Shown here: positions 9,591-18,034 of the stretch, in pieces
Layout of the letters: every line of letters starts with the position of its first letter
Position numbering within the stretch: the first letter of the stretch is position 1
Source of the DNA: Nocardia sp. alder85J
GTDB taxonomy: Bacteria; Actinomycetota; Actinomycetes; Mycobacteriales; Mycobacteriaceae
Direction of reading: 5' to 3'
Assembly: GCF_020176955.2 (NCBI RefSeq)
Contig: NZ_JAIUCZ020000002.1
Coordinates: forward strand, 806,001 to 870,000
DNA length: 64,000 bases
Program-made: the position numbers and the translations under genes
Notes under the pieces: generated by a model
Told to the model about the DNA's origin: nothing
Seen by the model: only the letters and a program-made list of their open reading frames with translations
Databases searched by the model: none

Positions 9591-11297
9591 TCAGCGGCCG
9601 CGGTTGCTGCGGTTGTGCCGGCTGCCGGTGGCCTTGCGGAAACGGGTGCCGGGTCGGGTGTCCGGGACGGTCCGGCGGTCGGTGGCATCGTCCTGGGCGG
9701 CGGCCGGATCGGGGACCGGGTTGCCGGAGGGCGGGCGAGCGCCGATGAGCGCCGCGATCGCGGAATCGCCTGGGCTGGAGCGTAATTCGGTGTACGTGAT
9801 GGGTGCTTCGGCGAGCAGGGCCGTCACCGCGTCGTGGTCGTCGGGGGTGACCAGGGTCGCCACTGTTCCGGTGGCGCCCGCGCGGGCGGTGCGGCCCGCG
9901 CGGTGGATGTAGTCCTTGGCGTCCTGGGGCGGGTCGACGTGCAGGACCAGGGAGATGTCGTCGACGTGAATGCCGCGGGCGGCGATATCGGTCGCCACCA
10001 GGGCCGATGCGGCGCCGCCGGTGAAGGCGGCCAGGGCGCGGGTCCGCTGGTTCTGGGTCATGCCGCCGTGCAGGGCCACCGCCGCGATACCGGCTTCGCG
10101 CAGCTGCCGGGCGAGTTTGTCGGCGGCGAACTGGGTGCGGGCGAACAGCAGGGTGCGGCCGGGGCGGGCCGCGATCTCGGTGACGACGGTGCGCTTGTCG
10201 GCCTTGCGGACCAGCAGCAGGTAGTGCGATGCCGACGGTCGATTCGGCCCGCCCGCAGGATGTTCCGGTGTCCGGTGACCGATGTCGGCCCGGGACGTGC
10301 CGGGTCCGGACGGGCCTGCTTCGCGGCCGGTCTGCCCGAGCCGGTTCGAATCCCGTTGTCCGGCAAGTGGACTGACGTCGCTCGGGGTGTTGCTGCCGGT
10401 CTCGGCGGGACGGTCCGCCGGCGTCCCGGTGCGGTCCCGGGTCGAATTCGTGGCGCCTGCAACCGGATCGGCGTCGCTTGCCGCCGGACCGATGCTGCTC
10501 GCTGCCGGATCGGCGTCGCCCGCCGGTGGGACGGTGCCGGTGGCTGCCGCATCGTCGTCGCGATCGGCCGCGTCGATGTCTCCGGAATTCGACTGTGTAG
10601 CAAGAGATTTGTCTCGAGCGGTGGGGATGGTGTGGTGGATGGGGGTGCGGAGGTAGCGGGTGGTGAGGGTGTCGACGGCGGCGTCCAGGGTGGCGGAGAA
10701 GAGGAGGTGCTGGGCGTCGGGGGGGATGTGGTCGAGCAGGGTGGTGACCTGGTCGAGGAAGCCGAGTTCGGACATGTGGTCGGCCTCGTCGATGGTGACC
10801 ACGCGGACCGCTTCGAGGCGGGCGGCGCCGTGGGCGATCAGGTCGGCGAGGCGGCCGGGGGTGGCGACGAGCAGGTCGGCGCCGCGGGCCAGTCGGTCGA
10901 TCTGGCGTTTGATCGGCACGCCGCCGACGGCGGTGGCCAGCCGCAGGCCGAGGGCGAGGGCCGGTTCGTCGAGGGCGCGTTCGATCTGGAGGGCCAGTTC
11001 GCGGGTGGGGGCCAGGATCAGGCCGCGGGGTTTCTTCGGGGCGGAGGCGCCGCGGGTGAGGCGGACCAGCATCGGCAGGCCGAAGGCGAGGGTTTTGCCG
11101 GAACCGGTGGCGGCGCGGCCGAGTACGTCGTGCCCGGCGAGGATGTCGGGGATGACGGCGGCCTGGATCGGGAAGGCGGTCTCCAGGCCGTCGCGGCGCA
11201 GGGCCTGCACCAGGACGGCCGGTAGGCCGAGGTCGGCGAACCGGACCGGAGCCGCGACGGCCCCGCCGCCGTTTCCGGACATCCCTGCGTCAGGCAC
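9591..11297 (-). CDS. DEAD-box RNA helicase with a large disordered insert
   Basis: The protein has 568 residues. Helicase motifs are in order: Q motif FPIQAAVIP, Walker A AATGSGKT, PTRELA, TPGRLADL, DEAD box IDEADHM, SAT (LLFSAT), then in domain 2 FARTQ, ATDIAARGI and HRAGRTARAG. Between the domains (residues about 225-355) sits a 130-residue Asp/Ala/Pro/Thr-rich segment without helicase homology. Normal members join here through a short linker such as HYLLLV. The C-terminus is Arg-rich (RFRKATGSRHNRSNRGR), fitting RNA binding. The GTG at 11297 is chosen because GGAGG lies 5 bases upstream; GTG 11303 overlaps that ribosome site, and ATG 11282 is possible. It probably acts in RNA remodelling or cold-stress ribosome assembly. 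Confidence 0.92.
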   Translation of the reverse strand: MPDAGMSGNGGGAVAAPVRFADLGLPAVLVQALRRDGLETAFPIQAAVIPDILAGHDVLGRAATGSGKTLAFGLPMLVRLTRGASAPKKPRGLILAPTRELALQIERALDEPALALGLRLATAVGGVPIKRQIDRLARGADLLVATPGRLADLIAHGAARLEAVRVVTIDEADHMSELGFLDQVTTLLDHIPPDAQHLLFSATLDAAVDTLTTRYLRTPIHHTIPTARDKSLATQSNSGDIDAADRDDDAAATGTVPPAGDADPAASSIGPAASDADPVAGATNSTRDRTGTPADRPAETGSNTPSDVSPLAGQRDSNRLGQTGREAGPSGPGTSRADIGHRTPEHPAGGPNRPSASHYLLLVRKADKRTVVTEIAARPGRTLLFARTQFAADKLARQLREAGIAAVALHGGMTQNQRTRALAAFTGGAASALVATDIAARGIHVDDISLVLHVDPPQDAKDYIHRAGRTARAGATGTVATLVTPDDHDAVTALLAEAPITYTELRSSPGDSAIAALIGARPPSGNPVPDPAAAQDDATDRRTVPDTRPGTRFRKATGSRHNRSNRGR

Positions 11298-11352
11298 GGA
11301 CACCTCCGCTGCCGGGCAGCGACGCCTCTGCGTCAGGCACGGACACCTCCGC
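11285..11352. repeat. 25-bp direct repeat duplicating the helicase translation start
   Basis: The same 25 bases occur at 11285-11309 and 11328-11352 (period 43), each beginning CTGCGTCAGGCACGG on the plus strand. Read on the minus strand each copy carries GGAGG followed by an in-frame-style GTG start. The helicase ribosome binding site and start codon have therefore been duplicated between the M56 gene and the helicase gene. Confidence 0.85.
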
Positions 11353-11354
11353 GG

Positions 11355-12296
11355 TCAGACACGGAACAACCGGCTCAGCTCGACCAGCCACGGGATGGCC
11401 ACCGCGAGGGTGGGCACGACCAGCAGTGCCGCCGCTGCCAGATAGGCCGCCGTGGCGATGCGGGGGTCGCCGAGCGGTCCGGCGAGGCGCTGGATGCGGA
11501 TCAGGGTGGTGGGGCCGCCGACGGCCATCGCGCCCTGGGGTGCGGTGGAATTCGAGCAGGCGACCAGGGCGCGGGCCAGCGGGGTGGGACCGGTGGCCTT
11601 CACCGCTGTGTCGTCGGCCAGCAGTTCGATCAGCAGCTTCACCGAATCCAGGGCCGATTTGCTGCGGACCACCCGGGGGAACGCCTCGTGCGCGGCGGTG
11701 AACGCCTCCAGCACCAGATCGTGCCGGGCGCGCAGGTGGGAACGCTCGTGGCTGACGATGGCGGTCAGTTCGGACTCGGACAAATTGGTGAAGGTGCCCT
11801 GGCTGAGCACCACGCGGCGGCGCAGGCCGGGCAGGCAGTAGGCGATCGGCTCGGCGGCGGCCAGCACCCGGATGTCGGCGGCGCGATGCTGATCCGCGCT
11901 GCCCTGGTCCAGCAGGTCGACCAGCATGCGGTGGCGGGCTCGGCGGCGGCGGGTGTGCACGCCGACGCGGATCACCGCGTAGATCAGCCGCGCGCCGACG
12001 AGCAGGGTGAGGGCGAAGACGACGACGTAGCTCAGCCACAGCGGCAGGCCGAGCGCCGCGATCTCCCGGGTCGGCGAGGTGGTGGGACGGCCGTTCTGTC
12101 CGGGGACCAGCAGCAGGCTCGCGATGGCCAGCCCCGAACCGAAGGCGCTGAGCACGGCTGCCAGGGCCACCGACTGCCACAGCACCAGAGCCGCTCGCGG
12201 ACTGCGGTACGGCCACGCGGCTCGACCGAGCAGCGCCGGCACCGGTCCTGCGAGCAGCAAGGCGAGACCGGCGAAGATCGGCGCGGTTGCATTCAT
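11355..12296 (-). CDS. M56-family (BlaR1/MecR1-like) membrane metallopeptidase
   Basis: The protein has 313 residues with hydrophobic segments near the N-terminus, at about residues 40-65, 85-108 and close to the C-terminus. The zinc-peptidase motif HERSH lies at 183-187 (HExxH) and ELLADD, with the probable third ligand Glu224, follows. It corresponds to Rv1845c. It lacks the penicillin-binding sensor domain of true BlaR1 and is expected to cut a partner such as the adjacent BlaI repressor after an unknown signal. It lies 53 bases downstream of blaI on the same strand, so the two form an operon. Confidence 0.9.
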   Translation of the reverse strand: MNATAPIFAGLALLLAGPVPALLGRAAWPYRSPRAALVLWQSVALAAVLSAFGSGLAIASLLLVPGQNGRPTTSPTREIAALGLPLWLSYVVVFALTLLVGARLIYAVIRVGVHTRRRRARHRMLVDLLDQGSADQHRAADIRVLAAAEPIAYCLPGLRRRVVLSQGTFTNLSESELTAIVSHERSHLRARHDLVLEAFTAAHEAFPRVVRSKSALDSVKLLIELLADDTAVKATGPTPLARALVACSNSTAPQGAMAVGGPTTLIRIQRLAGPLGDPRIATAAYLAAAALLVVPTLAVAIPWLVELSRLFRV

Positions 12297-12349
12297 GCTC
12301 AGCTCACTGCGTTGTGGGGGCTCCTGGCGGCCGAGTTCGCGGGCACACG

Positions 12350-12772
12350 CTACTGCGGCGGGGCGACTCCGGTGTCCTCGTCGTCGGTCGCGGTGCCTGC
12401 GGCCTCGGCTGCTTCGAGCTTAGCGAGTGCCTCCCGCAGTGCGGCAGCCTCGTCCTTGCCGACCTGTTCCACGAAGTGCACCAGCGCCGCCCGGCGGCTG
12501 CCGACCTCGTCGGCCTGCTGCAACGCGTCGACCATGAGGCTGGCCACGAGTTCGTCGCGGGTGTGCACGGGTGCGTACCGATGGGCCCGATCGTCGCGCT
12601 GCTGCACGACCAGGTTTTTCTTCGCCAGTCGCTGGAGCACGGTCATCACCGTGGTGTAGGCGAGCTCACGGCGCGCCGCCAGGGCCTCGTGGACCTGCCG
12701 GACCGTCTGCGGTTCGTCGGCCGACCACAACTGGTCCATGACCGCTTTCTCGAGTTCACCAAGACCTGCCAT
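12350..12772 (-). CDS. blaI: BlaI/MecI/CopY-family transcriptional repressor
   Basis: The protein has 140 residues. An N-terminal winged helix (MAGLGELEKAVMDQLWSADE, TVRQVHEALAARRELAYTTV, MTVLQRLAKKNLV) is followed by an Ala/Glu-rich dimerisation helix and an acidic tail ending DDEDTGVAPPQ. It is the homologue of M. tuberculosis BlaI (Rv1846c), which represses beta-lactamase and respiration genes and is removed by proteolysis. The partner peptidase gene follows. Autoregulation is likely: a diad-like sequence lies 36 bases upstream of the start. Confidence 0.92.
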   Translation of the reverse strand: MAGLGELEKAVMDQLWSADEPQTVRQVHEALAARRELAYTTVMTVLQRLAKKNLVVQQRDDRAHRYAPVHTRDELVASLMVDALQQADEVGSRRAALVHFVEQVGKDEAAALREALAKLEAAEAAGTATDDEDTGVAPPQ

Positions 12773-12807
12773 TCCTCCGAGTTTACGGAGGCAACGACGC
12801 GAATGCG

Positions 12808-12824
12808 TACTACAGGTCGTCGTA
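12808..12824. promoter_or_regulatory. Candidate BlaI operator
   Basis: TACTACAGGTCGTCGTA has partially symmetrical TAC...GTA ends and lies in the 78-base gap between blaI and the iron-transporter ATPase gene. BlaI-type sites are TACA/TGTA-rich dyads. The symmetry here is imperfect (about 5 of 8 positions), so the call is tentative. Confidence 0.3.
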
Positions 12825-12850
12825 ACCAGTCGACAGCCATGTGGTATTTT

Positions 12851-13936
12851 TCATAGTTCGACCGTCCCCACGTCGGGTCCGCCGATGGTACCGACCACGT
12901 GCCGAGTGCCGATCGGAATGATCAGCGGTCGCCCGGACACCGGGTCGGAGTGCACCTCGGCCCGCAGTCCGAACACGTCGCGCAGCAGTTGCTCGTCGAT
13001 CACCGTGCCGGGGGCGCCCTGGGCCACCACCCGGCCCGCGTGCATGACGATCAGCCGGTCGCTGTAGCGCGCGGCCAGATTGAGGTCGTGCAGCACCATC
13101 ACCACCGTGCGGCCCAGATCGGCGTGCAGCTGGTCCACCAGGTCGAGCACCTCCAGCGAATGCGCCAGATCCAGGTAGGTGGTCGGCTCGTCGAGCAGCA
13201 GGATGTCGGTGCCCTGCGCCAGCGCCATCGAGATCCAGGCCCGCTGCCGCTGCCCGCCGGACAGTTCGTCGAGGGTGCGATCGGCCAGGTCGGCGACGCC
13301 GGTGCGGGCCAGCGCGTCCGCCACCTTCTGATGGTCGTCGGAGGACCACTGCCGCAGCCAGGACTGATGCGGATGCCGTCCGCGCGCGACCAGATCGGCG
13401 ACGGTCAGCCCCTCCGGCGCCACCGGCGTCTGCGGCAGCATGCCGATGAGGCGGGCGACCTCGCGGGTGTTCATGGTCGCGATCGCCCGGCCGTCGAGCA
13501 GCACCCGGCCCGCCCGCGGCCGCAGCAGCCGTCCCAGTGTGCGCAGCAGGGTCGATTTGCCGCATCCGTTGGGGCCGATGATCGTGGTGACCAGCCCGGG
13601 TTCGATGTCGAGGGTGAGCCCGTCGATCACCACCCGCCCGCCGTATCCGACACTGATCCCGTCCGCCGCCAACCGCGGGGCCGCCGAAACATCCTGTGCG
13701 ACAATACTGTTCGATCGACCGACTGCTGCCGCGCCGGAACCGGCCGCCGGGCCGTGGCTTTCGGCTGTCGCGTGGCGGTCGGCGGTGGCCGGATCGCCGC
13801 CGGTCGCCGGGACGTCGGCGGATGCGGAGTTGCCGCCCGTTGCCGTGGATTCGGCGAGTCGGTCGCGCGTGGCGCCGGTGCCCGGTGCGATGGCCGTGGC
13901 ATCGGGGGCCGGTGTGCCGCAAGTGGTGTCGGTCAT
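12851..13936 (-). CDS. Ferric-siderophore ABC transporter ATP-binding protein (FepC/FecE type)
   Basis: The protein has 361 residues. Residues 1-85 are a low-complexity Ala/Thr/Asp/Gly extension. The ABC domain follows with Walker A GPNGCGKST (121-129), Q-loop PQTPVAPEGLTV, signature LSGGQRQRAW, Walker B ILLLDEPTTYLD and switch HDLN. PQTPVAPEGLTVADLVARGR is characteristic of ferric-siderophore importers. The start overlaps the upstream permease by 4 bases (ATGA). The extension is absent from normal family members (about 265 residues). No substrate-binding protein gene is present in the cluster. Confidence 0.95.
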   Translation of the reverse strand: MTDTTCGTPAPDATAIAPGTGATRDRLAESTATGGNSASADVPATGGDPATADRHATAESHGPAAGSGAAAVGRSNSIVAQDVSAAPRLAADGISVGYGGRVVIDGLTLDIEPGLVTTIIGPNGCGKSTLLRTLGRLLRPRAGRVLLDGRAIATMNTREVARLIGMLPQTPVAPEGLTVADLVARGRHPHQSWLRQWSSDDHQKVADALARTGVADLADRTLDELSGGQRQRAWISMALAQGTDILLLDEPTTYLDLAHSLEVLDLVDQLHADLGRTVVMVLHDLNLAARYSDRLIVMHAGRVVAQGAPGTVIDEQLLRDVFGLRAEVHSDPVSGRPLIIPIGTRHVVGTIGGPDVGTVEL

Positions 13937-15150
13937 GGGCGCGCGGCCTTCCGGTTGATACGAACGAGCAGGAACAGCAGGAGGGGAGCGCCGCAGGCGG
14001 CGGTGACGATGCCGACGGGCAGGTCCACCGGTACCACCGTGCGGGCGGCCACGTCACCGGCCAGGACGATCAGCGCTCCGCAGAGGGCGGAGCCGAGGAT
14101 CGGTTCGCCGGGCAGGCGCAGCAGCCGCCGGGCGATCTGCGGGGCGGCCAGGCCGACGAACGTCAGCGGGCCGACCGCCGCGGTGGCCAGGGCGGCGGCG
14201 ATCACGGCGGTGCCGATCAGCAGCGCCTGCGCGGTCTGCACCCGCACCCCGAGGATTCGCACGGTCTCCTCGCCGAACCGCAGCGCCGCCAGGGTGCGGA
14301 CCGAGGCGGCGGCGCCCGCGAGTACCAGCGCCAGCCCGATCGCGGCCGGGACGGTCCGGCCCCAGTCCGCGCCGGCGAGCGAACCGGTCAGCCACAGCTG
14401 CGCGCGGCCCGCGTCGGCGGGTGAGGTCAGGGTCAGCAGCCAGCTCACCCCGGCGGTCAGCATGGTGTTGATCCCGATGCCGATGAGTACCAAGCGGATT
14501 CCGGAGACCCCGGCCGAACCGGCGCCGTCGCGCCGCCAGGCCAGCAGATAGATGACGACGGCCGTGACCAGCCCGCCCGCCAGCGCGGCCAGCGGTACGC
14601 CGACGGTTACGGCCAGTCCCGAACTCGCCGCGCCGCTGCCGATCACCGCGACCGCCGCGAAACTCGCACCCGTCCCGATGCCCAGTACGTCCGGGCTGGC
14701 CAGCGGATTGCGCAGGATCGACTGGGTGACCGCGCCCGCGAGCCCGAGCCCGGCCCCGGCGATCACCGCGGTGGCCGCGCGCGGCAGCCGCGACTCCAGG
14801 ATCACGAACCGCTGCCCGTGGGTTCCGCCACCGCCGAGCACATCCAGCACCCGGCCCAGCGGAATCTGATACTCGCCCACCGAGATGTCGACGGCGAACA
14901 GCACGAACACCGCCGCCGCCAGCGCGATCACCAGCGACAGCACGAACATCCGCCGGACCGTGGAGAACGGGCCGATCCGGATCGCGGGGCGCACCCGTGA
15001 CAGCGCATCGACCGCAGCCGACGTGGTCGCCGTCGCAGCGGTTCCTGCCGTGGTGGTCGCCGCCACCGGGCTCGTCGCTGTCGAGCTCCGATCTGTCGTC
15101 ACTGTTGCACCCACTGCCGAATTGCGTTCCACGCCACCATGTCCGTTCAC
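13933..15150 (-). CDS. Ferric-siderophore ABC transporter permease (FecCD family), second permease
   Basis: The protein has 405 residues. A Thr/Ala-rich tail of about 70 residues precedes the FecCD fold of roughly nine or ten hydrophobic segments. Family marks are RLPRAATAVIAGAGLGLAGA, QSILRNPLASPDVLGIGTGA, ILGVRVQTAQAL and PLTFVGLAAPQIARRLL. The GTG at 15150 is chosen because it gives a 4-base GTGA overlap with the upstream permease. With the other permease and the ATPase it forms the inner-membrane part of an importer for ferric siderophore. Confidence 0.93.
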   Translation of the reverse strand: MNGHGGVERNSAVGATVTTDRSSTATSPVAATTTAGTAATATTSAAVDALSRVRPAIRIGPFSTVRRMFVLSLVIALAAAVFVLFAVDISVGEYQIPLGRVLDVLGGGGTHGQRFVILESRLPRAATAVIAGAGLGLAGAVTQSILRNPLASPDVLGIGTGASFAAVAVIGSGAASSGLAVTVGVPLAALAGGLVTAVVIYLLAWRRDGAGSAGVSGIRLVLIGIGINTMLTAGVSWLLTLTSPADAGRAQLWLTGSLAGADWGRTVPAAIGLALVLAGAAASVRTLAALRFGEETVRILGVRVQTAQALLIGTAVIAAALATAAVGPLTFVGLAAPQIARRLLRLPGEPILGSALCGALIVLAGDVAARTVVPVDLPVGIVTAACGAPLLLFLLVRINRKAARP

Positions 15151-16196
15151 AGGCCGAGCGTCCGGCGGCGGCGGACCAGGAAGACGAAGCCGGGGGCGCC
15201 GACGGCTGCCAGGACGACGGCGGCCTGCACCTCGCCGGGGCGGGCGACGACCCGGCCGGCGACGTCGGCCAGCAGCAGCATGAGGGCGCCCAGCAGGCCC
15301 GAATAGGGCAGCAGCCAGCGGTGATCCGGTCCGGTGATCATGCGGGCCAGGTGCGGGACCACCAGGCCGAGGAAGGCGATCGGGCCCACCGCCGCGGTCG
15401 CCGCGCCGGTGAGCAGCACCACCGCCACCAGTCCGAGCGCGCGATTGCGGCCGATGTGCACGCCCAGGCCGCGGGCCACGTCGTCGCCGAGGGTGAGGGC
15501 GTTCAGGCCGGGGGCGGCCGCGACGGCCAGCACCGCGCCGAGTGCGATGAACGGGGTCACCTGGCGTAACACCCCCGCGTCGTGCCCGGCGACCGAGCCC
15601 ACGACCCAGAATCGGTAACTGTCCAGGGCGGTGTGATCGAGCAGGATCACCGCGTTGGTCAGGGCTTGCAGCAGGGCGGTGACCGCGGCCCCGGCCAGCA
15701 CCAGGCTCAGCGGACTCGCGAGGGCGCCGCCCGCGGCCGAGGCGGCGAACACCACCAGTCCGGCCAGCAGCGCGCCGGCGAAGGCGAACCAGATGTACTG
15801 CCGCGGCGCGGTCAGCGCGAACAGGTGGATGCCGAGGACGGCCGCGAACGCGGCGCCGGCGTTGAGGCCCAGCAGCCCGGCATCGGCGAGCGGATTGCGG
15901 GTGTAGCCCTGGATCAGCGCGCCCGCGATGCCCAGCGCCAGCCCGCACACGATCGCGAGACCGGTACGGGGCAGCCGCAGTTCGCGCACGATCTGGTCCG
16001 CGGAGGTGCGGGCCGGGCAGTGCAGCGGCCAGTCGCCGGGGCAGGTGAGGGCGTGATAGACGGTGTCCGGCGACAATGCCCGGGCGCCCACCGCGATGCC
16101 CAGCACCGCGGCGCACAGCACGAGCACGGTGAGGCCGGCCAATCCCGCGGCGAGCGACGGCTTTCCATGCCCTCGGCGAGTGACTACAGCGGTCAC
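15147..16196 (-). CDS. Ferric-siderophore ABC transporter permease (FecCD family), first permease
   Basis: The protein has 349 residues (MTAVVTRRGHGKPSLAAGLA). FecCD motifs include LRLPRTGLAIVCGLALGIAG, IQGYTRNPLADAGLLGLNAG, GLGVHIGRNRALGL and FLGLVVPHLARMITG. An unusual short Cys-containing insert, TCPGDWPLHCPARTSADQIV, sits in the first periplasmic loop. The GTG at 16196 is the first plausible start; AGGAG lies 12 bases upstream, a long spacing. It is the first gene of the importer operon, read leftwards from a promoter carrying an iron box. Confidence 0.92.
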   Translation of the reverse strand: MTAVVTRRGHGKPSLAAGLAGLTVLVLCAAVLGIAVGARALSPDTVYHALTCPGDWPLHCPARTSADQIVRELRLPRTGLAIVCGLALGIAGALIQGYTRNPLADAGLLGLNAGAAFAAVLGIHLFALTAPRQYIWFAFAGALLAGLVVFAASAAGGALASPLSLVLAGAAVTALLQALTNAVILLDHTALDSYRFWVVGSVAGHDAGVLRQVTPFIALGAVLAVAAAPGLNALTLGDDVARGLGVHIGRNRALGLVAVVLLTGAATAAVGPIAFLGLVVPHLARMITGPDHRWLLPYSGLLGALMLLLADVAGRVVARPGEVQAAVVLAAVGAPGFVFLVRRRRTLGL

Positions 16197-16239
16197 GGTG
16201 ACGAATAACTCCTGACGGTTCCAACCATTGCCGGGTAAG

Positions 16240-16258
16240 TCTGGTAAGCCTAACCTAT
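16240..16258. promoter_or_regulatory. DtxR/IdeR-type iron box between the importer and the FhuF-like gene
   Basis: On the minus strand the site reads ATAGGTTAGGCTTACCAGA. It matches the IdeR consensus TTAGGTTAGGCTAACCTAA at 15 of 19 positions, including the AGGTTAGGCT core. It lies 44 bases upstream of the permease start and 58 bases upstream of the divergent gene, so one site could repress both when iron is plentiful. Confidence 0.82.
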
Positions 16259-16315
16259 CTTTCGTTCTCGGCCGCAGCGCCGACTTCGGACGACCCCGCA
16301 CCTGAAGGAGGTTCG

Positions 16316-17023
16316 ATGTCCGCACCGATGCCCGCGTGCCCCGCACCGCACCACGAGCCCGCGTTCGGGCAGATCTGCGCCAGGCTGCGCGCACTGCAAC
16401 CGGACCACCCTCGCGTCTACGCCGTCGCCGATATGGCCGACCTGGGCAGACGTCGCTGGTGGCGGCTCGCCGACGGCATTCGCGAGGGCCGGATCGAGCT
16501 GATGTACCGGCGCCACGTCGCCGAGATGACCAGTCCCGAGATCGCCGCCGAGGTGGTGGCGACGGCGCTGATCCACGGCGTGATCGGCCGCGTCACCGCG
16601 CTGCTGGTGGCCGACGGGCGGGCCTGGGATCCGGGGCTGGAGAACCTCTGGATGCACACCGACAGCGACGGCGGCCTGGACTGGGCCGGTCTGGACGACA
16701 CCACGCTGCGGGTGTCGGCCGGCGATCGGCTGGCCGGCGCGCCCGGCGTGGTCACGCTGCCGTGCGAGCAGGCGCTGTTCGTCTGGCTGGCGCATCGCTG
16801 CGAGCCGGCATTGCGGCTGGTGCAGCACACCATGTTCCGCTGTGCCGGGCTGAGCCCGCGGCGGTTCTGGGCGCTGGTCGGGGAGTGCGTGCGGGGTGCG
16901 GCGACCTACGTTCCGGATCTGGCCCGCACCTCGTCGGCCCGGGGCAGCGCGCGTGGGCAGGGCTTCGTCGCGGCGCTCGAGGAGCGCGGACTTCCGGTGC
17001 GTCGCGCTTGCCTTGTTAGGTAA
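16316..17023 (+). CDS. FhuF-like ferric-siderophore reductase-related protein
   Basis: The protein has 235 residues, and GAAGGAGG precedes the ATG. The order ...SPEIAAEVVATALIHGVIGR, ALLVADGRAWDPGLENLWMH and a C-terminal helical part resembles the FhuF/siderophore reductase superfamily, and the iron-box promoter shared with a siderophore importer supports this. The C-terminal CC-x10-CxxC iron-sulfur motif of true FhuF is absent: only scattered cysteines remain and the protein ends RRACLVR. It may release iron by another route or have a binding role only. The stop codon lies inside a second iron-box-like sequence. Confidence 0.6.
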   Translation: MSAPMPACPAPHHEPAFGQICARLRALQPDHPRVYAVADMADLGRRRWWRLADGIREGRIELMYRRHVAEMTSPEIAAEVVATALIHGVIGRVTALLVADGRAWDPGLENLWMHTDSDGGLDWAGLDDTTLRVSAGDRLAGAPGVVTLPCEQALFVWLAHRCEPALRLVQHTMFRCAGLSPRRFWALVGECVRGAATYVPDLARTSSARGSARGQGFVAALEERGLPVRRACLVR

Positions 17024-17034
17024 GGCTGTCCTAC
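17016..17034. promoter_or_regulatory. Second IdeR-type iron box, overlapping the FhuF-like stop codon
   Basis: TTAGGTAAGGCTGTCCTAC matches the 19-base IdeR consensus at 15 positions, with both half-sites recognisable. The TAA at 17021-17023 within it is the stop of the upstream gene. A terminator hairpin lies 68 bases downstream and the thioesterase gene starts at 17169. It may mark an iron-regulated promoter ahead of the thioesterase, or be a fortuitous or roadblock site. Confidence 0.65.
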
Positions 17035-17101
17035 AATCGAATTCGGCGTCCGGATCGAGCGCGAGTCCCGAGGGCTGCGGTCGACTCCCCGATTCGAGCC
17101 G

Positions 17102-17137
17102 CGGCGGGTCCCATCTCCCGGATGGGACCCGCCGTTT
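17102..17137 (+). terminator. Rho-independent terminator after the FhuF-like gene
   Basis: A perfect 14-bp stem (CGGCGGGTCCCATC paired with GATGGGACCCGCCG) closes a 5-base loop TCCCG and is followed by TTTCTGCTTCT. This is one of the few hairpins in the window with a T-rich tail. It separates the iron genes from the thioesterase/urease block. Confidence 0.88.
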
Positions 17138-17168
17138 CTGCTTCTCCGCGGTGTGTAACGCTGGATTC

Positions 17169-17603
17169 ATGACCGAGCAAGATCATCCCGTGTCCCTGGC
17201 CGACATCTCGCCCGAGGCGCTGAACGCCCTCAGCGGCGACAGCTTCAGCGATCAGATCGGCCTGAAGTTCACCGAGCTGAGCCCCGATCGGGCCGCCGGT
17301 GAGCTGGTGGTGACCCCGCGGCTGTTCCAGCCGCACGGGATCGTGCACGGCGGCGTGTACTGCGCCGTCATCGAGACGCTGGCCAGCGTGGCCGCCGCGA
17401 CCTGGTTCGGGGAGCGCGGCCGCGTCGTCGGGGTCAACAACAACACCGACTTCCTGCGCGCGACCACCGAGGGCACGCTGCGTGGCGTCGCGACGCCGGT
17501 GCATCGCGGGCGTTCGCAGCAGCTGTGGCTGGTGGTGCTGACCGACGACCAGGACCGGGTGGTGGCCCGCGGTCAGGTGCGGTTGCAGAACCTCACGGCC
17601 TGA
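17169..17603 (+). CDS. PaaI-type hotdog-fold thioesterase
   Basis: The protein has 144 residues ([20 protein letters not shown]). Single hotdog-domain marks are [35 protein letters not shown] (the HGG loop with the catalytic acid on the following helix) and [14 protein letters not shown]. It probably hydrolyses an acyl- or aryl-CoA thioester; the substrate is not predictable. It corresponds to Rv1847, which also sits just before ureA. The ATG at 17169 is used because upstream in-frame sequence runs through the terminator. Confidence 0.9.
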   Translation: MTEQDHPVSLADISPEALNALSGDSFSDQIGLKFTELSPDRAAGELVVTPRLFQPHGIVHGGVYCAVIETLASVAAATWFGERGRVVGVNNNTDFLRATTEGTLRGVATPVHRGRSQQLWLVVLTDDQDRVVARGQVRLQNLTA

Positions 17604-17724
17604 GAACGGGCCGGTCGGCCCGCGCGGCGGTATGCCGCGGCCGGGCATTCCCGGCAATCGGTCGGCGCGACGAGGTGCCGCGCGCGTGCCACAATGTCGC
17701 GCACATACTTTCCGAGGAGCACGC

Positions 17725-18027
17725 ATGCGATTGTCGCCGCACGAGCAGGAACGGCTCATGCTCAGCTACGCGGCCGAACTGGCTCGTCGCCGGCAGGCGC
17801 GCGGACTGAAGCTCAACTATCCCGAGGCGGTCGCGGTCATCACCGACCATGTCCTCGAGGGTGCGCGCGACGGCCGGACCGTGGCGGAACTGATGGCCTC
17901 CGGCCGCACGGTGCTCGGCCGCGACGATGTCATGGACGGCATCCCGGAGATGATCGACGACGTCCAGGTCGAGGCGACCTTCCCGGACGGCACCAAACTC
18001 GTCACCGTTCACCATCCCATCGGCTAG
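17725..18027 (+). CDS. ureA: Urease subunit gamma
   Basis: The protein has 100 residues, the normal length for UreA. Typical segments are [34 protein letters not shown] and [20 protein letters not shown], followed by [20 protein letters not shown]. It forms the (alpha-beta-gamma)3 urease with UreB and UreC, hydrolysing urea to ammonia and carbamate in the cytoplasm. GAGGAG lies 6 bases before the ATG at 17725. The gene begins the structural operon, 121 bases after the thioesterase. Confidence 0.97.
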   Translation: MRLSPHEQERLMLSYAAELARRRQARGLKLNYPEAVAVITDHVLEGARDGRTVAELMASGRTVLGRDDVMDGIPEMIDDVQVEATFPDGTKLVTVHHPIG

Positions 18028-18034
18028 GGCGCGC

